Positions 52,141-63,340 of a stretch of DNA of 64,000 nt are shown here, in pieces. The notes below the pieces were generated by a model that was not told the origin of the DNA, searched no databases, and worked only from the letters and a program-made list of their open reading frames with translations. The translations under genes were made by a program, and so were the position numbers. Source of the DNA: Branchinecta lynchi (lineage: Eukaryota > Arthropoda > Branchiopoda > Anostraca > Branchinectidae); contig JAKZAP010000018.1 in the NCBI GenBank assembly GCA_023053575.1, forward strand, positions 18,442,202-18,506,201, read 5' to 3'. The stretch's first letter is position 1. The number at the start of each line of letters is the position of its first letter.

Positions 52141-53573
52141 TAATAATAAGCTTTTATTCCGCCAAAAAGACGAGTTTAAAAAAATAAATCGACAGCAACT
52201 AAACATCGGCATCATAAACACAATCGTAACAAACCACTATGTAACTGATAAACAAAATCTATCTCGAACAAAAAAACTAACGTGAATAATCTTTTCACTG
52301 AAGTTTGAAAAGTTCACTTTCAGCGTGTAATTTTAACAGAAACTAAAATATTTAATAATAACTATACTTGAGCAAGATGGTGGTTGAGTTCCTGATACCG
52401 GGCATACAGCTTATCTTCCTTACTTCTCGCAACAACAATAGGGTCTTTCAGATTTAGGTCTCGCATCATTCTTGTATTAGACTCAAATCTGTTAAATTTG
52501 CAGAGCCACTTACCAAACTTAAAGAAAGTAAATCGAAGGTGTGTTATATCTGAAATTCTAAAATAATTAAAAACTGAACTAGCAACTAGAACTTGGGGGA
52601 GGGCAACCGTATTAAAGATCCTAGCAAGAGTTCGTCGTGTTAAAAATTCTCGTAGGCAAACAACCCGACCGAAACTAGCGCATATCCGGTTTTCTATACT
52701 CTTGACGATGAGGCCTCTGGTAAGTCGTAAATTAGAACCATACACAATACCCAAGTACCGAAATGAAGAAACTGCTTTAATTACAACCTGATTTATCCTA
52801 ATGCAATAATTAGGGTCTTCCTTACCTAAAACTAAAAACTTACACTTATCAGGTCTAATTTTCAAACCGCAACATTCCAACAATCGACAAAATTTATCAG
52901 CATTCCTCTGTAAAACCTCTAATCGCTACACTGGAATGAAACCATCCTACCTCCAAATGGGCTCCGATTGAAACTATCCTACCTCCAAACGCGCTCCGGT
53001 TGAAACTATCCTATCTCCAAATGTGCTCCGATTGAAACTATCCTACGGTCCAAAAATGGAAAAAATGGTTTAGTAGTCTATCTTGTGCGAAATTGTGTGC
53101 TGAATCCGAATTTGCAGTCAGAATTGGCACCACGCCGCTAGATGTCTTCCAAATAGTCTTTTTCTTTCTTATCCTATGTTGCAAAGTTGCTTTTATCACG
53201 CCGTGAAACTATTCTATGTCCTTATTTGGACTTGCGATTGTTTCAAGCAGTAGATTTTCATGAGCTGAAGGACATAGGATAGTTTGTTTGGACTTAGGAT
53301 ATTGCCATTCTAAAGTATAATAAAATAATCTTAAAAACTTCAAATAGCTCTCCTGAAAAGTAGCTGTTTTGGACATAGGATAGTTTCAATCGGAGCACAT
53401 TTGGAGGTAGGATAGTTTCAATCGGAGCGCATTTGGAGGTAGTATAGTTTCAATCGGAACCCATTTAGACGTAGGATAGTTTCATTCCAGTGTAGCGTAA
53501 TGACCAACTAAACATTAATACATCGTCTGCATAAGCTAACCATGAAATATCAAATCCTCTAAAATTAAAAGTG
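52140..53573 (-). pseudogene. LINE reverse transcriptase fragment interrupted by a MITE
   Basis: On the minus strand a catalytic segment (GFDISWLAYADDVLMFSW, with YADD) ends at 53502, and continues in frame at 52919 with LEVLQRNADKFCRLLECCGL, KIRPDKCKFLVLG, FRYLGIVYGSNLRL and the thumb region down to 52362. Between them sits the MITE 52924-53497. The 5' part is missing: another LINE end lies directly upstream. 3' UTR ends near 52145 with TAATAATA. Confidence 0.8.
52924..53497. mobile_element. MITE inserted in LINE, TAAT duplication
   Basis: Ends CGCTACACTGGAATGAAAC and its exact complement are flanked by TAAT (52920-52923, 53498-53501). Just inside, each end carries two to three copies of a 33-base unit with ATTGAAACTATCCTACCTCC. 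Taking out the element with one TAAT leaves the LINE frame open across the site. No coding. Confidence 0.85.
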
Positions 53574-53860
53574 AATGGTCAGCTTGGCTTCAAACCTTAT
53601 ATTTGCAATCCTTCGTGGTCCACTCTTTGTCTAGTGCCTTCTTGAATGCATCAGGAGTTAGGGCTGAGACTGTTGCTTCGCACAGCTCATTCCAGGGGTT
53701 AGCAACTCGGTTGGTGAAGAAACTTTTTCTGGCCCTGGTTTTGACCGACTGTCTGAATAACTTCTTTGAGTGTCCTTTGGTGCACTGTGGGGGGCGTGGG
53801 TGGCTAGGCGGGATCTTGGCGTATGATGAGTTCAGCAGTTTCGCAGCAGTCACACTCGAA
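53574..53860 (-). pseudogene. LINE ORF2 C-terminal fragment
   Basis: The minus-strand frame 53853-53590 encodes GHSKKLFRQSVKTRARKSFF, TNRVANPWNELCEATVSAL and DAFKKALDKEW, the classic C terminus of many CR1/L2/Jockey-like LINE ORF2 proteins. The 3' UTR is very short and ends AAGCTGACCATTC, a terminus repeated at 63935 on the window edge. It abuts the other LINE fragment. Confidence 0.75.
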
Positions 53861-53879
53861 GAGCAGCGACACTAGCACC

Positions 53880-54060
53880 ACTAGCGACTTTGAACGTCCC
53901 TTCAATCGCGGTACTTCTTGTACGTTACGGTGTTGACTTGCGCAGTTTTGCCCTATCACTGTGTTCGCACAGCGACGTTTTGCGTTCGCGATATCGACAG
54001 GGAACCGAGGAACAGAAGGCCCTATAGATCAATTGTGCAATAATTTTCATCCTTGGAGCC
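53880..54060. repeat. Direct repeat, copy 1
   Basis: Nearly the same as 56898-57070 for about 170 bases (GTACTTCTTGTACGTTACGG, CCCTATCACTGTGTTC, GGGAACCGAGGAACA, CCCTATAGA). Confidence 0.85.
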
Positions 54061-54880
54061 CCCTTAAGTTAAACTCTTAAAGGGACAACGTTGCGTATTT
54101 GCAACAGTCATTTTTGAAGCCGCCTACGACATCTATACGGAAAGATTCAGAACTGATAACACCCTCAGCTCTTCTCCCCACTATAATAGGCTGGCTCCAG
54201 TAACTTCATATTCTGAACACAGCAAAAAAAAAGATACAACCTCCCCTATTTCCTCGGTATTTGCAGACCGCATCTTAGCTTTACTAGAAATTTCTAAGCC
54301 TGTAAGTTTGACTCGCTTTAAATGCCACAAGCGGGCTATGGTCGGGGCTACGGGTATGGCCCTTTTTCGAAGAAAGGGAAGCAGAGGTCTTGACGGTACT
54401 CCCTAGTGTTGTTTTACTTATTTTGCTGTCCGTGACTAACATACTCGGCTAATGCGAAAAAGTACTACAAAGTCGTAGGTGCTGAACGAAAGAACGGCGA
54501 ACGGCGGGGATTTCTAAACCTCATACTTCCATAAATACGCAGGGATAATAAAAAACGCAGAGTAAGAAACAGGGGTCCTTTAAGTATTCCATGACGCATC
54601 GAGAGGGTTTATCTAGTTTGAATTTGATAACTATAGATAAGGTCTATCTTTTGTCTTGTATTTTGTGCTGTATTGCCATGGTCCTCGGACTTTTTATGGC
54701 ACTTGCGGCCTCTGGCTCATTATTAATTAAACGCCAAAAACGGACTTGAATCCATGCTTGCATTGCCTAGATTTTCCGACTTGTGTTTCTCCCTCAGTCA
54801 AACTATCACAGTAAAAGTTTCTCCGAATAAGGAAATCTTCGCCACCATTTGAACCGGGCCTAGAACTTTGTATGCTGTTG
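54061..54880. other. No gene seen
   Basis: Contains a diverged match to 6040-6235 (about 54440-54600) and an isolated family A-like end (TTTATGGCACTTGCGG at 54695). Nothing coding. Confidence 0.35.
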
Positions 54881-54889
54881 CCCTGTTTG

Positions 54890-55112
54890 ATACAAAACAA
54901 AATAATAAAAAAGTACTTCTTTGGTATTTCGTACTTATTAATGTTTATTTGTAAATTTGTGAATCTATTGTTTTAGTTTGAGTGTTACGATGATGTGCAC
55001 TAGGATTAGAAAGTTTAAATGTACGTATTGTAAATGCTTTAACCTTTAACCTTTTTCTTGTCTCGTCATTTTGGCGGCAAAAAATCGTTTCATTCATTCA
55101 TTCAAGGATGCA
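54890..55112 (+). mobile_element. LINE 3' end fragment with ATTC tail
   Basis: UTR-like sequence ends TTTTGGCGGCAAAAAATCG then (TTCA)n at 55089-55104. Similar layout to 10470 and 15990. Confidence 0.4.
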
Positions 55113-55117
55113 ATATT

Positions 55118-55212
55118 TGGCACTGGGATTAATCTTATCTCTATTGGGATAAGATTAATCCGAATTAGGGGTAATCTTATCTCAATAAAGATAAGATCAA
55201 TCCCAGTAGCAA
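55118..55212. repeat. Palindromic GGGATTAATCTTATC cluster
   Basis: GGGATTAATCTTATCTC and GGATAAGATTAATCC pair, and the outer TTTGGCACTGGGATTAATC pairs with GATCAATCCCAGTAGCAAA. This gives a nested hairpin about 95 bases long. Confidence 0.7.
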
Positions 55213-55329
55213 ATACTGCAAGATTTTTGTTTACAGTGGAAAGGCTTCCACTTCAGTATGAGAGCGAAGTTAGGTGTCCAGCGAGTTTTAGGAATATACG
55301 AATATTTTCTGAGCTATACGGCTATGCCG

Positions 55330-55735
55330 TTATATAACGGTTATATAATAATAATATGATTATTTTATTTTCTCAGTGGGGGTCTACCATTAGATCCCTG
55401 GGTTGCCTATGATGCTCAGACGGAGACCTAGGCTCTTAAATTGTACAAAAAGCATTCTGGGCGTGAATAATAATTTTCGGTAACAGGCACCTTGAGTGAA
55501 TTCTATATTTTCGTTGCAAGTATTCACCCCCATGACATTGCGAAGGGGTCTGTTCAGATGAATTCTATTTGAGCGCGATCTCTGATCCTGAAGCCCGCTT
55601 CGATCTGGTTGATCAAAGGGACTTATAGCACACCTGCGACAGGTTGCATAATCCATTTACTTGAATCTAGAAATTAAAATAACATAGCTAATAGAAGTTT
55701 TAATTTCTTTAAAACACTCCCATCTGACACAAATG
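55330..55735. other. No gene seen
   Basis: Nothing recognisable; one minus-strand open frame (55390-55656) has no known similarity. Confidence 0.3.
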
Positions 55736-55740
55736 AGGTT

Positions 55741-55917
55741 TATAGTGCGAACACACGTTGAGGATCGGAAACTCCCTGGTGGGAATTGCTGTCCGGATTT
55801 GCGGCACCATCATCACTTCCATACGGAAAAGTTGAAATTTTTTCAACTTGAAGATGAAAGTGCAGGAAATCCGGCCGGGAAATCCTCATCGTGTGTTCGC
55901 ACTTTTAGACTGACTAT
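55741..55917. mobile_element. MITE, AGTGCGAACACACG ends
   Basis: TATAGTGCGAACACACGTTG on the left is matched in reverse by CATCGTGTGTTCGCACTTTTA on the right, some 175 bases apart; both have GAGGAT or ATCCTC next. No coding. Confidence 0.75.
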
Positions 55918-56203
55918 AAGACGATTCTGCTTCAAATTTCGCCACGTTCTTTGTGTCAAATTCAGCTCGGCCGCCTTTGTGGGCTAATATGGCTATCTAT
56001 AGCGCAGTAAAACCTCGAGTCTCTGATCCGGAATCAAACATTTTATATTTCTCTTGGTTAGATTATTTTAATTTCTAGATTCAACTGGTTACGTATGGAA
56101 CATGTCAATTGCCAGTACGTGCTTTCAAGGACATCTCGCACTACATAATGTTTCTGCTAAGATGTTCGGAGATTGTTGACTATTTTAAAACTTAGCTGTA
56201 CTG

Positions 56204-56506
56204 CACTGTCAGGAGTTTCATAACAGATAACACGAGGATACGCGGTTTCAACAGATAATGCGTAACAGATAAAACTTCGAATGTTATCTGTTGTGTTTAA
56301 AAATATTATGCATGAATGTTATGCATTACAAGCTTTGTTAGGAAGAGCCAAAAAAGCATCTACTGACTTTATTCCGTATCGTCATGATGTCGGAAAACTC
56401 AGCAGATACTTTTGGCGGTTTTTCGGATCTTCCTGATGGTAAGGCTTATGATGCACACCATTTTGAAACACAACAGATTTTATCTGTTATGAAGCTTCTG
56501 ACAGTG
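56204..56506. mobile_element. MITE, CACTGTCAGGAGTTTCATAAC ends, copy 1
   Basis: Ends are inverted (CACTGTCAGGAGTTTCATAAC; GTTATGAAGCTTCTGACAGTG). Body shares GGTTTCAACAGATAATGCGT, GTTATCTGTTGTGTTT and AGCCAAAAAAGCATCTACTG with 61.9 kb. The right arm is shortened. Confidence 0.7.
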
Positions 56507-56712
56507 TGATAATCCCACGAACCTGGTTCACGTACGAAATCAGTCCCAGTTTTAAGTTCCCATACGGAGGTTTTCATGGTCTGGTTATAATGTGAATGAC
56601 AGCACTCCTCTACCTTACAGCAGGATTCTTTCTTTTCTTTCTGCGAAGTAGAGTAACCGTACAATTCAAGAAGTCGTGCGTTTTTATTTTTCTGGCTTTC
56701 TGAAGTGTTCAT
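56507..56712 (-). CDS. Possible exon, Cys-containing, unknown
   Basis: The minus-strand frame from ATG at 56712 encodes MNTSESQKNKNARLLELYGY, KKESCCKVEECCHSHYNQ and TDFVREPGSWDYH, then runs into the MITE. No family recognised. Composition looks more protein-like than neighbouring frames, so a host exon truncated by the MITE is possible, but unproved. Confidence 0.25.
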
Positions 56713-56897
56713 CTGTTATTCCGTGACAATAAAAAATACTGACACACAAACCGGATCAAGGAAATATAGGCAAGAAAGTAGGCAGAATACCCTTTGCATC
56801 TTGCATCTCAATACGTTAGAGAATTTAAAAATTTACCTTACGGTGTTTTGGAAATAATAAGTAAAGAAGCTAGTGTTTTCTTATATCACGAGCAATC

Positions 56898-57070
56898 AAA
56901 GTACTTCTTGTACGTTACGGTATTGACTTGTGCAGTTTTGCCCTATCACTGTGTTCACATAGCGACGTTTTGTTTGTGCGATATCAACAGGGAACCGAGG
57001 AACACAAGGCCCTATAGACCAATTGTGCAATAAGATTCATCCTTGAAGCCCCCTCAAGTTAAATGTTTTG
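56898..57070. repeat. Direct repeat, copy 2
   Basis: See the copy at 53880-54060; same orientation, a few substitutions and small indels. Confidence 0.85.
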
Positions 57071-57375
57071 ATGTGTTAAGTCGCCCTTAACTACAGGTGG
57101 GGAAAGAGTTCCCAATTCGCAAAAATCATTAATCGCCGCTGAAGGCTATATACTGCTATGTCTCCTTAAAGACACAACAACAGAATCAGTTGAATGAACA
57201 TGGAAAAGATTTTCAATCTGAAAGCGTCAGTACGTGCCGGGAAATACCGATCGCCCTTCACATATCACGGGTAAAAAAGTATGTACTTACTTCAAATAAA
57301 TAACGAACAAATAAATAGTATAAATAAATAGATAATACGTAATTGATATGTTACTGGTTTTGTCGTGGCGACTGT
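57071..57375. other. No gene seen
   Basis: Short spacer downstream of the repetitive Ala-Thr gene; includes TTTATTTATACTATTTATT-like sequence on the minus strand but no canonical AATAAA. Confidence 0.35.
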
Positions 57376-57378
57376 TGT

Positions 57379-59035
57379 TTAACCAGAGGATGTTGCGGCA
57401 GCGGCCGTTGTCGCCGGGCCGGCTGTTGTTGCCGGGGCAGCTGTTGTTGCGGCAGCAGCTGTTGTCGCAGCGGCGGCTGTTATTGCCGGGCCGGCTGTTG
57501 TTGCCGGGCCGGCTGTTGTTGCCGGGCCGGCTGTTGTTCCCGGGCCGGCTGTTGTTGCGGCAGCGGCCGTTGTCGCTGCGGCGGCTGTTGTTGCCGGGCC
57601 GGCTGTTGTTGCCGGGGCAGCTGTTGTTGCGGCAGCAGCTGTTGTCGCAGCGGCGGCTGTTGTTGCCGGGGCGGCTGTTGTTGCTGGGCCGGCTGTTGTT
57701 GCCGGGCCGGCTGTTGTTGCCGCGGCGGCTGTTGTTGCCGGGCCAGCTGTTGTTGCTGGGCCGGCTGTTGTTGCCGGGCCAGCTGTTGTTGCGGTAGCGG
57801 CCGTTGTCGCAGCGGCGGCTGTTGTTGCTGGGCCGGCTGTTGTTGCCGCGGCGGCAGTTGTTGCCGCGGCGGCTGTTGTTGCTGGGCCGGCTGTTGTTAC
57901 CGCGGCGGCGGCTGTTGTTGCCGGGCCAGCTGTTGTTGCTGGGCCGGCTGTTGTTGCCGGGCCAGCTGTTGTTAGGGCAGCAGCTGTTGTTGCGGCAGCG
58001 GCCGTTGTCGCAGCGGCGGCTGTTGTTGCTGGGCCGGCTGTTGTTGCCGCGGCGGCTGTTGTTGCTGGGCCGGCTGTTGTTGCCGGGGCAGCTGTTGTTG
58101 CCGGGGCAGCTGTTGTTGCCGCGGCGGCAGTTGTTGCCGCGGCGACCGTTGTTGCCGCGGCGGCTGTTGTTGCTGGGCCGGCTGTTGTTGCCGGGGCAGC
58201 TGTTGTTGCGGCAGCGGCCGTTGTCGCAGCGGCGGCTGTTGTTGCCGGTGCGGCTGTTGTTGCCGGGGCGGCTGTTGTTGCCGGGGCGGCCGTTGTTGCC
58301 GGGGCGGCTGTTGTTGCCGAGGCGGCTGTTGTTGCGGGGGCGGCTGTTGTTGTCGGTGCGGCTGTTGTTGTGGCGACTGTAGCAGCGGCTGTTGTTGTGG
58401 CGGCGACTGTTGTAGCAGCGACTGTTGTAGCAGCGACTGTTGTAGCAGCGACTGTTGTAGCAGCGACTGTTGTAGCAGCGACTGTTGTTGCATCGGCTGT
58501 TGTTGCAGCGGCTGTTGTTGCAGCGGCTGTGGTTGCGGCGACTGTTGTTGCAGCGGCTGTTGTTGCGGCGACCGTTGTTGCGGCAACTGTTGTAGCAGCG
58601 ACTGTTGTTGGAGCGGCTGTTGTTGCAGCGGCTGTGGTTGCGGCGACTGTGGTTGCGGCAACTGTTGTAGCAGCGGCTGTGGTTGCGGCAACTGTGGTTG
58701 CGGCAACTGTGGTTGCGGCGGCTGTGGTTGCGGCGGCTGTGGTTGCGGCGGCTGTGGTTGCGGCGGCTGTGGTTGCGGCGGCTGTGGTTGCAGCGACTGT
58801 TGTTGTGGCGTCTGTCGTTGTCGAATCTGGTGTCGTCGTAGTTGCTGCTGTTGTTGTTACTTCTGTCGTTGAAGTTGTTGCGACTGTTGTTGTCGTAGTT
58901 GTAGTGGTAGCTTGCGTGGCTGACGTTGTTGTAGAGGGAGTTGTTGAGGAAGTTGTTGTGGTTGTATACTCCGGAGACACTAAAATATTTATGTCTCTAT
59001 AGTCGTTACACCCAGGCATTTTGTCGTCCACTCGG
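57379..59035 (-). CDS. Ala-Thr-Thr repeat (mucin/antifreeze-glycoprotein-like) exon
   Basis: Minus strand, stop TAA at 57379-57381. The first unique residues are MPGCNDYRDINILVSPEY (ATG at about 59023), followed by a Thr-rich stretch (TTTTTSSTTPSTTT) and then some 450 residues of tandem repeats. The proximal repeats are 5-residue units (ATTVA/ATTAA, 15 bases); the distal ones are 6-residue units (ATTAAP, ATTAGP, 18 bases), GC-rich. The frame is unbroken throughout, although the repeat is 1.5 kb long, which argues for selection or recency. High Thr next to Ala/Pro is typical of O-glycosylated mucins and resembles antifreeze glycoproteins in composition. The open frame reaches into family B repeat B5, but a first exon is more likely to lie further upstream. 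The Cys-rich, Leu-rich and Val-rich frames on other readings are shadows. Confidence 0.6.
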
Positions 59036-59089
59036 TAAAAAAGAACCGAGTAGATGAGAAGCGCCACGATTTCTCTTAAAAACAGTCGA

Positions 59090-59912
59090 TTTTTGGGATC
59101 CCAAAACGTCAGTTGAGCAATATGACATCGCAACAGTTTCCCGTCTCTCCGTCCGTCGATCTGTGAGCACGACAACTCTCGAAGGGAATAAGATATTATG
59201 ATCAAACTTGGTGTGAGGATTCTCTGGGTCAAATATAAGGTCAAGATCGTAGATGGGCTCTGTAGCCCTACATTCAGGGGTGGGCGAGGGGGTTCGACTA
59301 TGGGGTAAGAAGAAATGTTGAACACGATAATGAAATTTTTGTGTTGTTGTTGATTAGGTGTTCGATTTAGGGGTAAAAAGACATGCTGAACAGTTAGGTG
59401 ACAATTATTTTCTACCCGGACAAGTAGTTCTTCCGGAAACCGGCCAAACCGGAAAATTTGTTAAAAGTAAAAGTTTTATTTGTAGTTGATTAGATATCGA
59501 ATTTAGGGGTAAGAAGAGATGCTGAATCCGTATATGACAATCAGTCGGAATCCGGTTCTAGCCGGAATCCGGCTAGAGCCAAAAAATTTGTCCCAAGTTG
59601 AATTTGTATTTGAAGTTGATTAGATGTTCGATATTGGGGAAAGAAGATGCGGTGAATTCGTTTCTTAAATTTCTTTTTTCGCCGGACAAGTAAGGCAGAA
59701 AGTTTTCGTCAAAATAGATAGGACTTATAGGAGTAAACACATATGCTGAATCCATATCTGAAATTGGTTTTCGCAGATGATTAGCTATTTGGCCTTAATC
59801 TGTTCCTAAATTTTGATATTAAAAATGTCCAAGGAGTAGACAATTAAGACCCGATTGTCTGGATCAAATATTGAATTTTTGGATCCCATCGAAACCTTTG
59901 GTCTTGTTTTCT
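59090..59912 (+). repeat. Family B repeat copy B5
   Basis: Starts TTTTTGGGATCCCAAAACG and ends TTTTTGGATCCCATCGAAACC and TTGGTCTTG. The sequence TTAAAAACAGTCG flanks both sides (59074-59087 and about 59930-59943). Internal units as in B2-B4. Confidence 0.8.
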
Positions 59913-60339
59913 TGGAAACAGTCGATTTTTCTTAAAAACAGTCGGTTTTCTGAAAATCCTTCGTTTTTTGTCAAAACAGTTGTTTTTACTACAAAAACAG
60001 TCAGTAAAAACGACCTGTCAGTCGGTAAATACCTTGCCTCCCTTCCCAAACGTTTTGGCTTGTAACGTCTCTTTACACCGTATGATCTACCCTGAAATTT
60101 GCCGAATATAGGGTACACTCGCCATTTATGTTTCAGGTGGACTTTAAACAAACACATTTGAAAAGATGAGACAGCCTAAGAAGTCTTAAGAGACAATTCA
60201 CGGTCAAAAGTTTCAAAACAGATAACACAAGGATATGTCATGTCATGCTTTTGTAGAGGCTTTGTGGCCTTTTTTTTGCAATATATCATTATTATTATTA
60301 ATACATTTTGGGTCAAATTGGACAGAAATGATGCCGATA

Positions 60340-60960
60340 ATTTATGAAATGCCGCCGAGAATAGCCTACATAAAATTCAGCTGAGAATGGCTGCTTTTGT
60401 CGCCGAGATTCCTGGTGTGTACCGAGATTTTGCTATTTGTTGCAAAGACTGACGACTCTGTCGAGTTTTTTCCCGAGATTGGCGTTGAAAATCGTGTCGT
60501 CCAGAAATATAAAAATGTATTCGAGACGAAAATTTGGTTTCTGAGACTGCATGAAACGTCGCCGAGAATGTACAAAATGTCGCCGAGAATGCATGAAATG
60601 TCGCCAAGAATTCATGAAATGTTGCCGAGAATACCCGGAAAGTAGCCGAGATGTTTTTGAAAATGCACACACAATTGAAAGAAGGGTCTCGAATGATTGA
60701 AAAAAATACAGCTTAGAATGACAAATCTAAGCTTTGAGATGGGTAATGTAGCCGAGATACCATGAAATGTTTCCAAGATTGTATGAAATGTCGCCAAGGT
60801 TTTTGAAAATAAACACACAGCTGAAAAACTGTCGCCGAGAATTGAACAAACCCTGGCTAGAGACGTTTTAAGTTTTAAGATAGGGACAAATGTGGTAGAG
60901 ACTGTATTCTAAGTTTTGAGATAGGGACAAATGTAGCCTAGACTGCAAGACATGCAGCGC
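60340..60960. repeat. Left arm of large inverted repeat, GTCGCCGAGA units
   Basis: Tandem units of about 20-22 bases, ATGAAATGTCGCCGAGAATG, with variants, occupy 60348-60650 and again near 60750-60840, followed by two copies of GTTTTGAGATAGGGACAAATG. The whole is repeated in reverse at 61290-61690. Confidence 0.8.
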
Positions 60961-60979
60961 ATGTCAGTAGACTATTTTA

Positions 60980-61270
60980 TTTTATTTCGAGTGATCCCTA
61001 TTCAGACAAACCTTGCTAGTTGGCGAGGGCAAATCTCACAAATGCTCCATTTACAAGCCCGGACCAAATACGACTCTTCACTAAACACATGCTAACTACC
61101 CTTATGTGTATCTTATATGCTATCAGCTCTTGTTGTTACTAGTATTTACTCGATAATCCCGCCGGTGTGAACAACATAGGGTTGCACAAAAGTAAGATCC
61201 ACGGGTAGTTTTAATGGATAGGGTATGGATCACAGGCGCTACCAAAGCTGAAATAAATGTAGTCAGCAAA
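60980..61270. other. Spacer of the large inverted repeat
   Basis: Unique-looking sequence with a diverged family A-like end near 61095-61135 (ATCAGCTCTTGTTG). No gene seen. Confidence 0.4.
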
Positions 61271-61289
61271 AACAATGCAATTCAAACAC

Positions 61290-61690
61290 TGTTCATGCAG
61301 TCTCGGTGACATTTCATGCTATCTCCGCCACATTTGTACCTATCTTAAAACTTTGATTTGTCATTTCAAGCTGTGTTTTTTGAATTTTTTGCTACATTTT
61401 TTTCACTTGTGTCTGTGTTTTCAAAAACATCTCGGCTACTTTTCGGGTATTCTCGGAAACATTTCGTGTATTCCCGGCAATATTTCATGCAATCTCGGAA
61501 ACCGTTTTGTTTTGTCTCGGATACATTTTGATATTTCTGGGCGACACAATCTTCAACACCAATCTCCGGAACAAAGTCGTCAGTCTCGGCAACAAACAGT
61601 GAAATCTCGGCACACCAAAAATCTCGGCGACAAAAGCTGCATTCTCGGCGACATTTCGTGTACTCTCGCCACATTTCTGTCAAATTTTAC
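61290..61690. repeat. Right arm of large inverted repeat
   Basis: CTCGGCGACATTTC-type units in the reverse sense, and CATTTGTACCTATCTTAAAAC as the complement of the left arm inner tract. Confidence 0.8.
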
Positions 61691-61886
61691 CCATGATGCA
61701 TGCCATACAAGGATGCCTTGTTTCAACAGACAACACTTAGAATGTAAACTGTTCTGCATTAAATGTGATGTATCACAAGCATTGCCAGGAATAGTCGAAG
61801 AAGCATCTGCTGACCTTTCCGACATCGTGACAACATAGAAAAGAGATATTTTTTCGATATTTTTAGATATTTTTTCGGCGGTTTTC

Positions 61887-62227
61887 GGATAACACGAGGA
61901 TGCGCGGTTTCAACAGATAATGCGTAACAGATAAGACTTCTGATGTTGTCTGTTGTGTTTGAAAACGGTATGCATGGAATGTTACGCATTATGCATATGC
62001 ATTTTAGGAAGAGCCAAAAAAGCATCTACTGACTTTATTCCTTATCGTCACGATGTCGGAAAACTCAGCAGATACATTTTGGCAGTTTTTCGGTTCTTCC
62101 TGATGGTAACGCTTATTATACATAACATTTTCAAACACAACAGATAACATCCGAAGTGTTATCTGTTACGCATTATCTGTTGAAACCGCGCATCCTCGTG
62201 TTATCTGTTATGAAACTTCGGACAGTG
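61887..62227. mobile_element. MITE, AACAGATAACACGAGGATGCG ends, copy 2
   Basis: Inverted arms of about 90 bases: GATAACACGAGGATGCGCGG, TTTCAACAGATAATGCGTAA on the left and the complement on the right, then GTTATGAAACTTCGGACAGTG. The outermost 15 bases are missing on the left. A further diverged end lies at 62275-62360. Confidence 0.75.
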
Positions 62228-62399
62228 TAGCAATGCTTGTTATGATCAATATTTAATTCATAACGTTTTCAGGATCACAATAGGTTACATCCCAAGTGTT
62301 GTATGTTGAAACTGCGGATCCTTGTGTTATGTGTTATGAAACTTTTGACAGTGCAGTAGGTGAAACTGGTTTTCAAGCGTTTAGGAGTGTCATATAATA

Positions 62400-63335
62400 T
62401 GGATATAGACAGGATTAATTACTAATATGACAAGGAGGATGACCACCGGGAAAAAAAACATAATGGTTCCAAACGACTATAGACAAATACCCAGAACAAA
62501 TATCGACAAAGACTCGGTTCTCGAGTGTTTGAGAGAATTACATTGTCAGTCACACGTTTTGAGCTTGCCAGATTGACGTAAAGAGGGGGCTGCCTGTTGC
62601 TCAGGCCTGTATCCAGGAATTTATTTCGGGAGGGGCTGGCATTTCGGGGGTGGTTTTTGCCTGCGGGTTGGACGAAAAAGTACAAAAAAGACATAGATCA
62701 GAGGGAAAAGCCTATAAAAATGACTATTTTTGTATGTTTCGAGGGGGGGGGGTGTCAACCCTATCTCCTACATTCTCTGCCATCTTGGTGTAGCACTACG
62801 GAACCGTTTTCTGATGTTACACTGCCTGACTTTGCGGAGATAGTTCGCAGGAGCCGGGAATCCATTAGATGTTGTACATAATTATTGCGTTAATAGTCTT
62901 ATCGAGGGAGTGAGTACCCCATTTATGCAGTTATCGTTACCCATCTGGGATAAGATCAATTCCGATCTTTTTCGTTTCCCAGGTGGGTAGGTGATATTCG
63001 TTCTGTTACTGTTATTATTTTTGTTTGTATTTCTGTATTAGGCTAGTCAAAATGGAATTTTTTTTTCCGAATTAAAGAGTATGATTGTATCTATGCATGT
63101 TTCTAGTCGTTCGGAAATTTTTTCGAGTTTTTGATTATGTTTTGTCTGAATGAGAAGTATGATTGTCGGATTTGAGCTTCTAAGACCGGTGAAAGACAGT
63201 TGTCAAATCACGAATTTACCCTGCATGGCACAGTTTTAACACAACATAGGTATTGTGTACCACCATCTCTCGATCTAAGTAAAAATCAGGGTGATTTTTG
63301 TGGCGTACGTGTTCAAGAACCTCTTAGTTTCATGC
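62400..63335. other. No gene seen
   Basis: Several short open frames on both strands have no recognisable content. A run of G at 62744-62752. Confidence 0.35.
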
Positions 63336-63340
63336 AAATA

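Noticed and set aside
57343..58382. Cys-rich and Leu-rich frames on the plus strand over the Ala-Thr repeats
   Set aside because: They are other readings of the same 15/18-base repeat; only the minus-strand frame has unique flanking residues and a Thr-rich lead-in.
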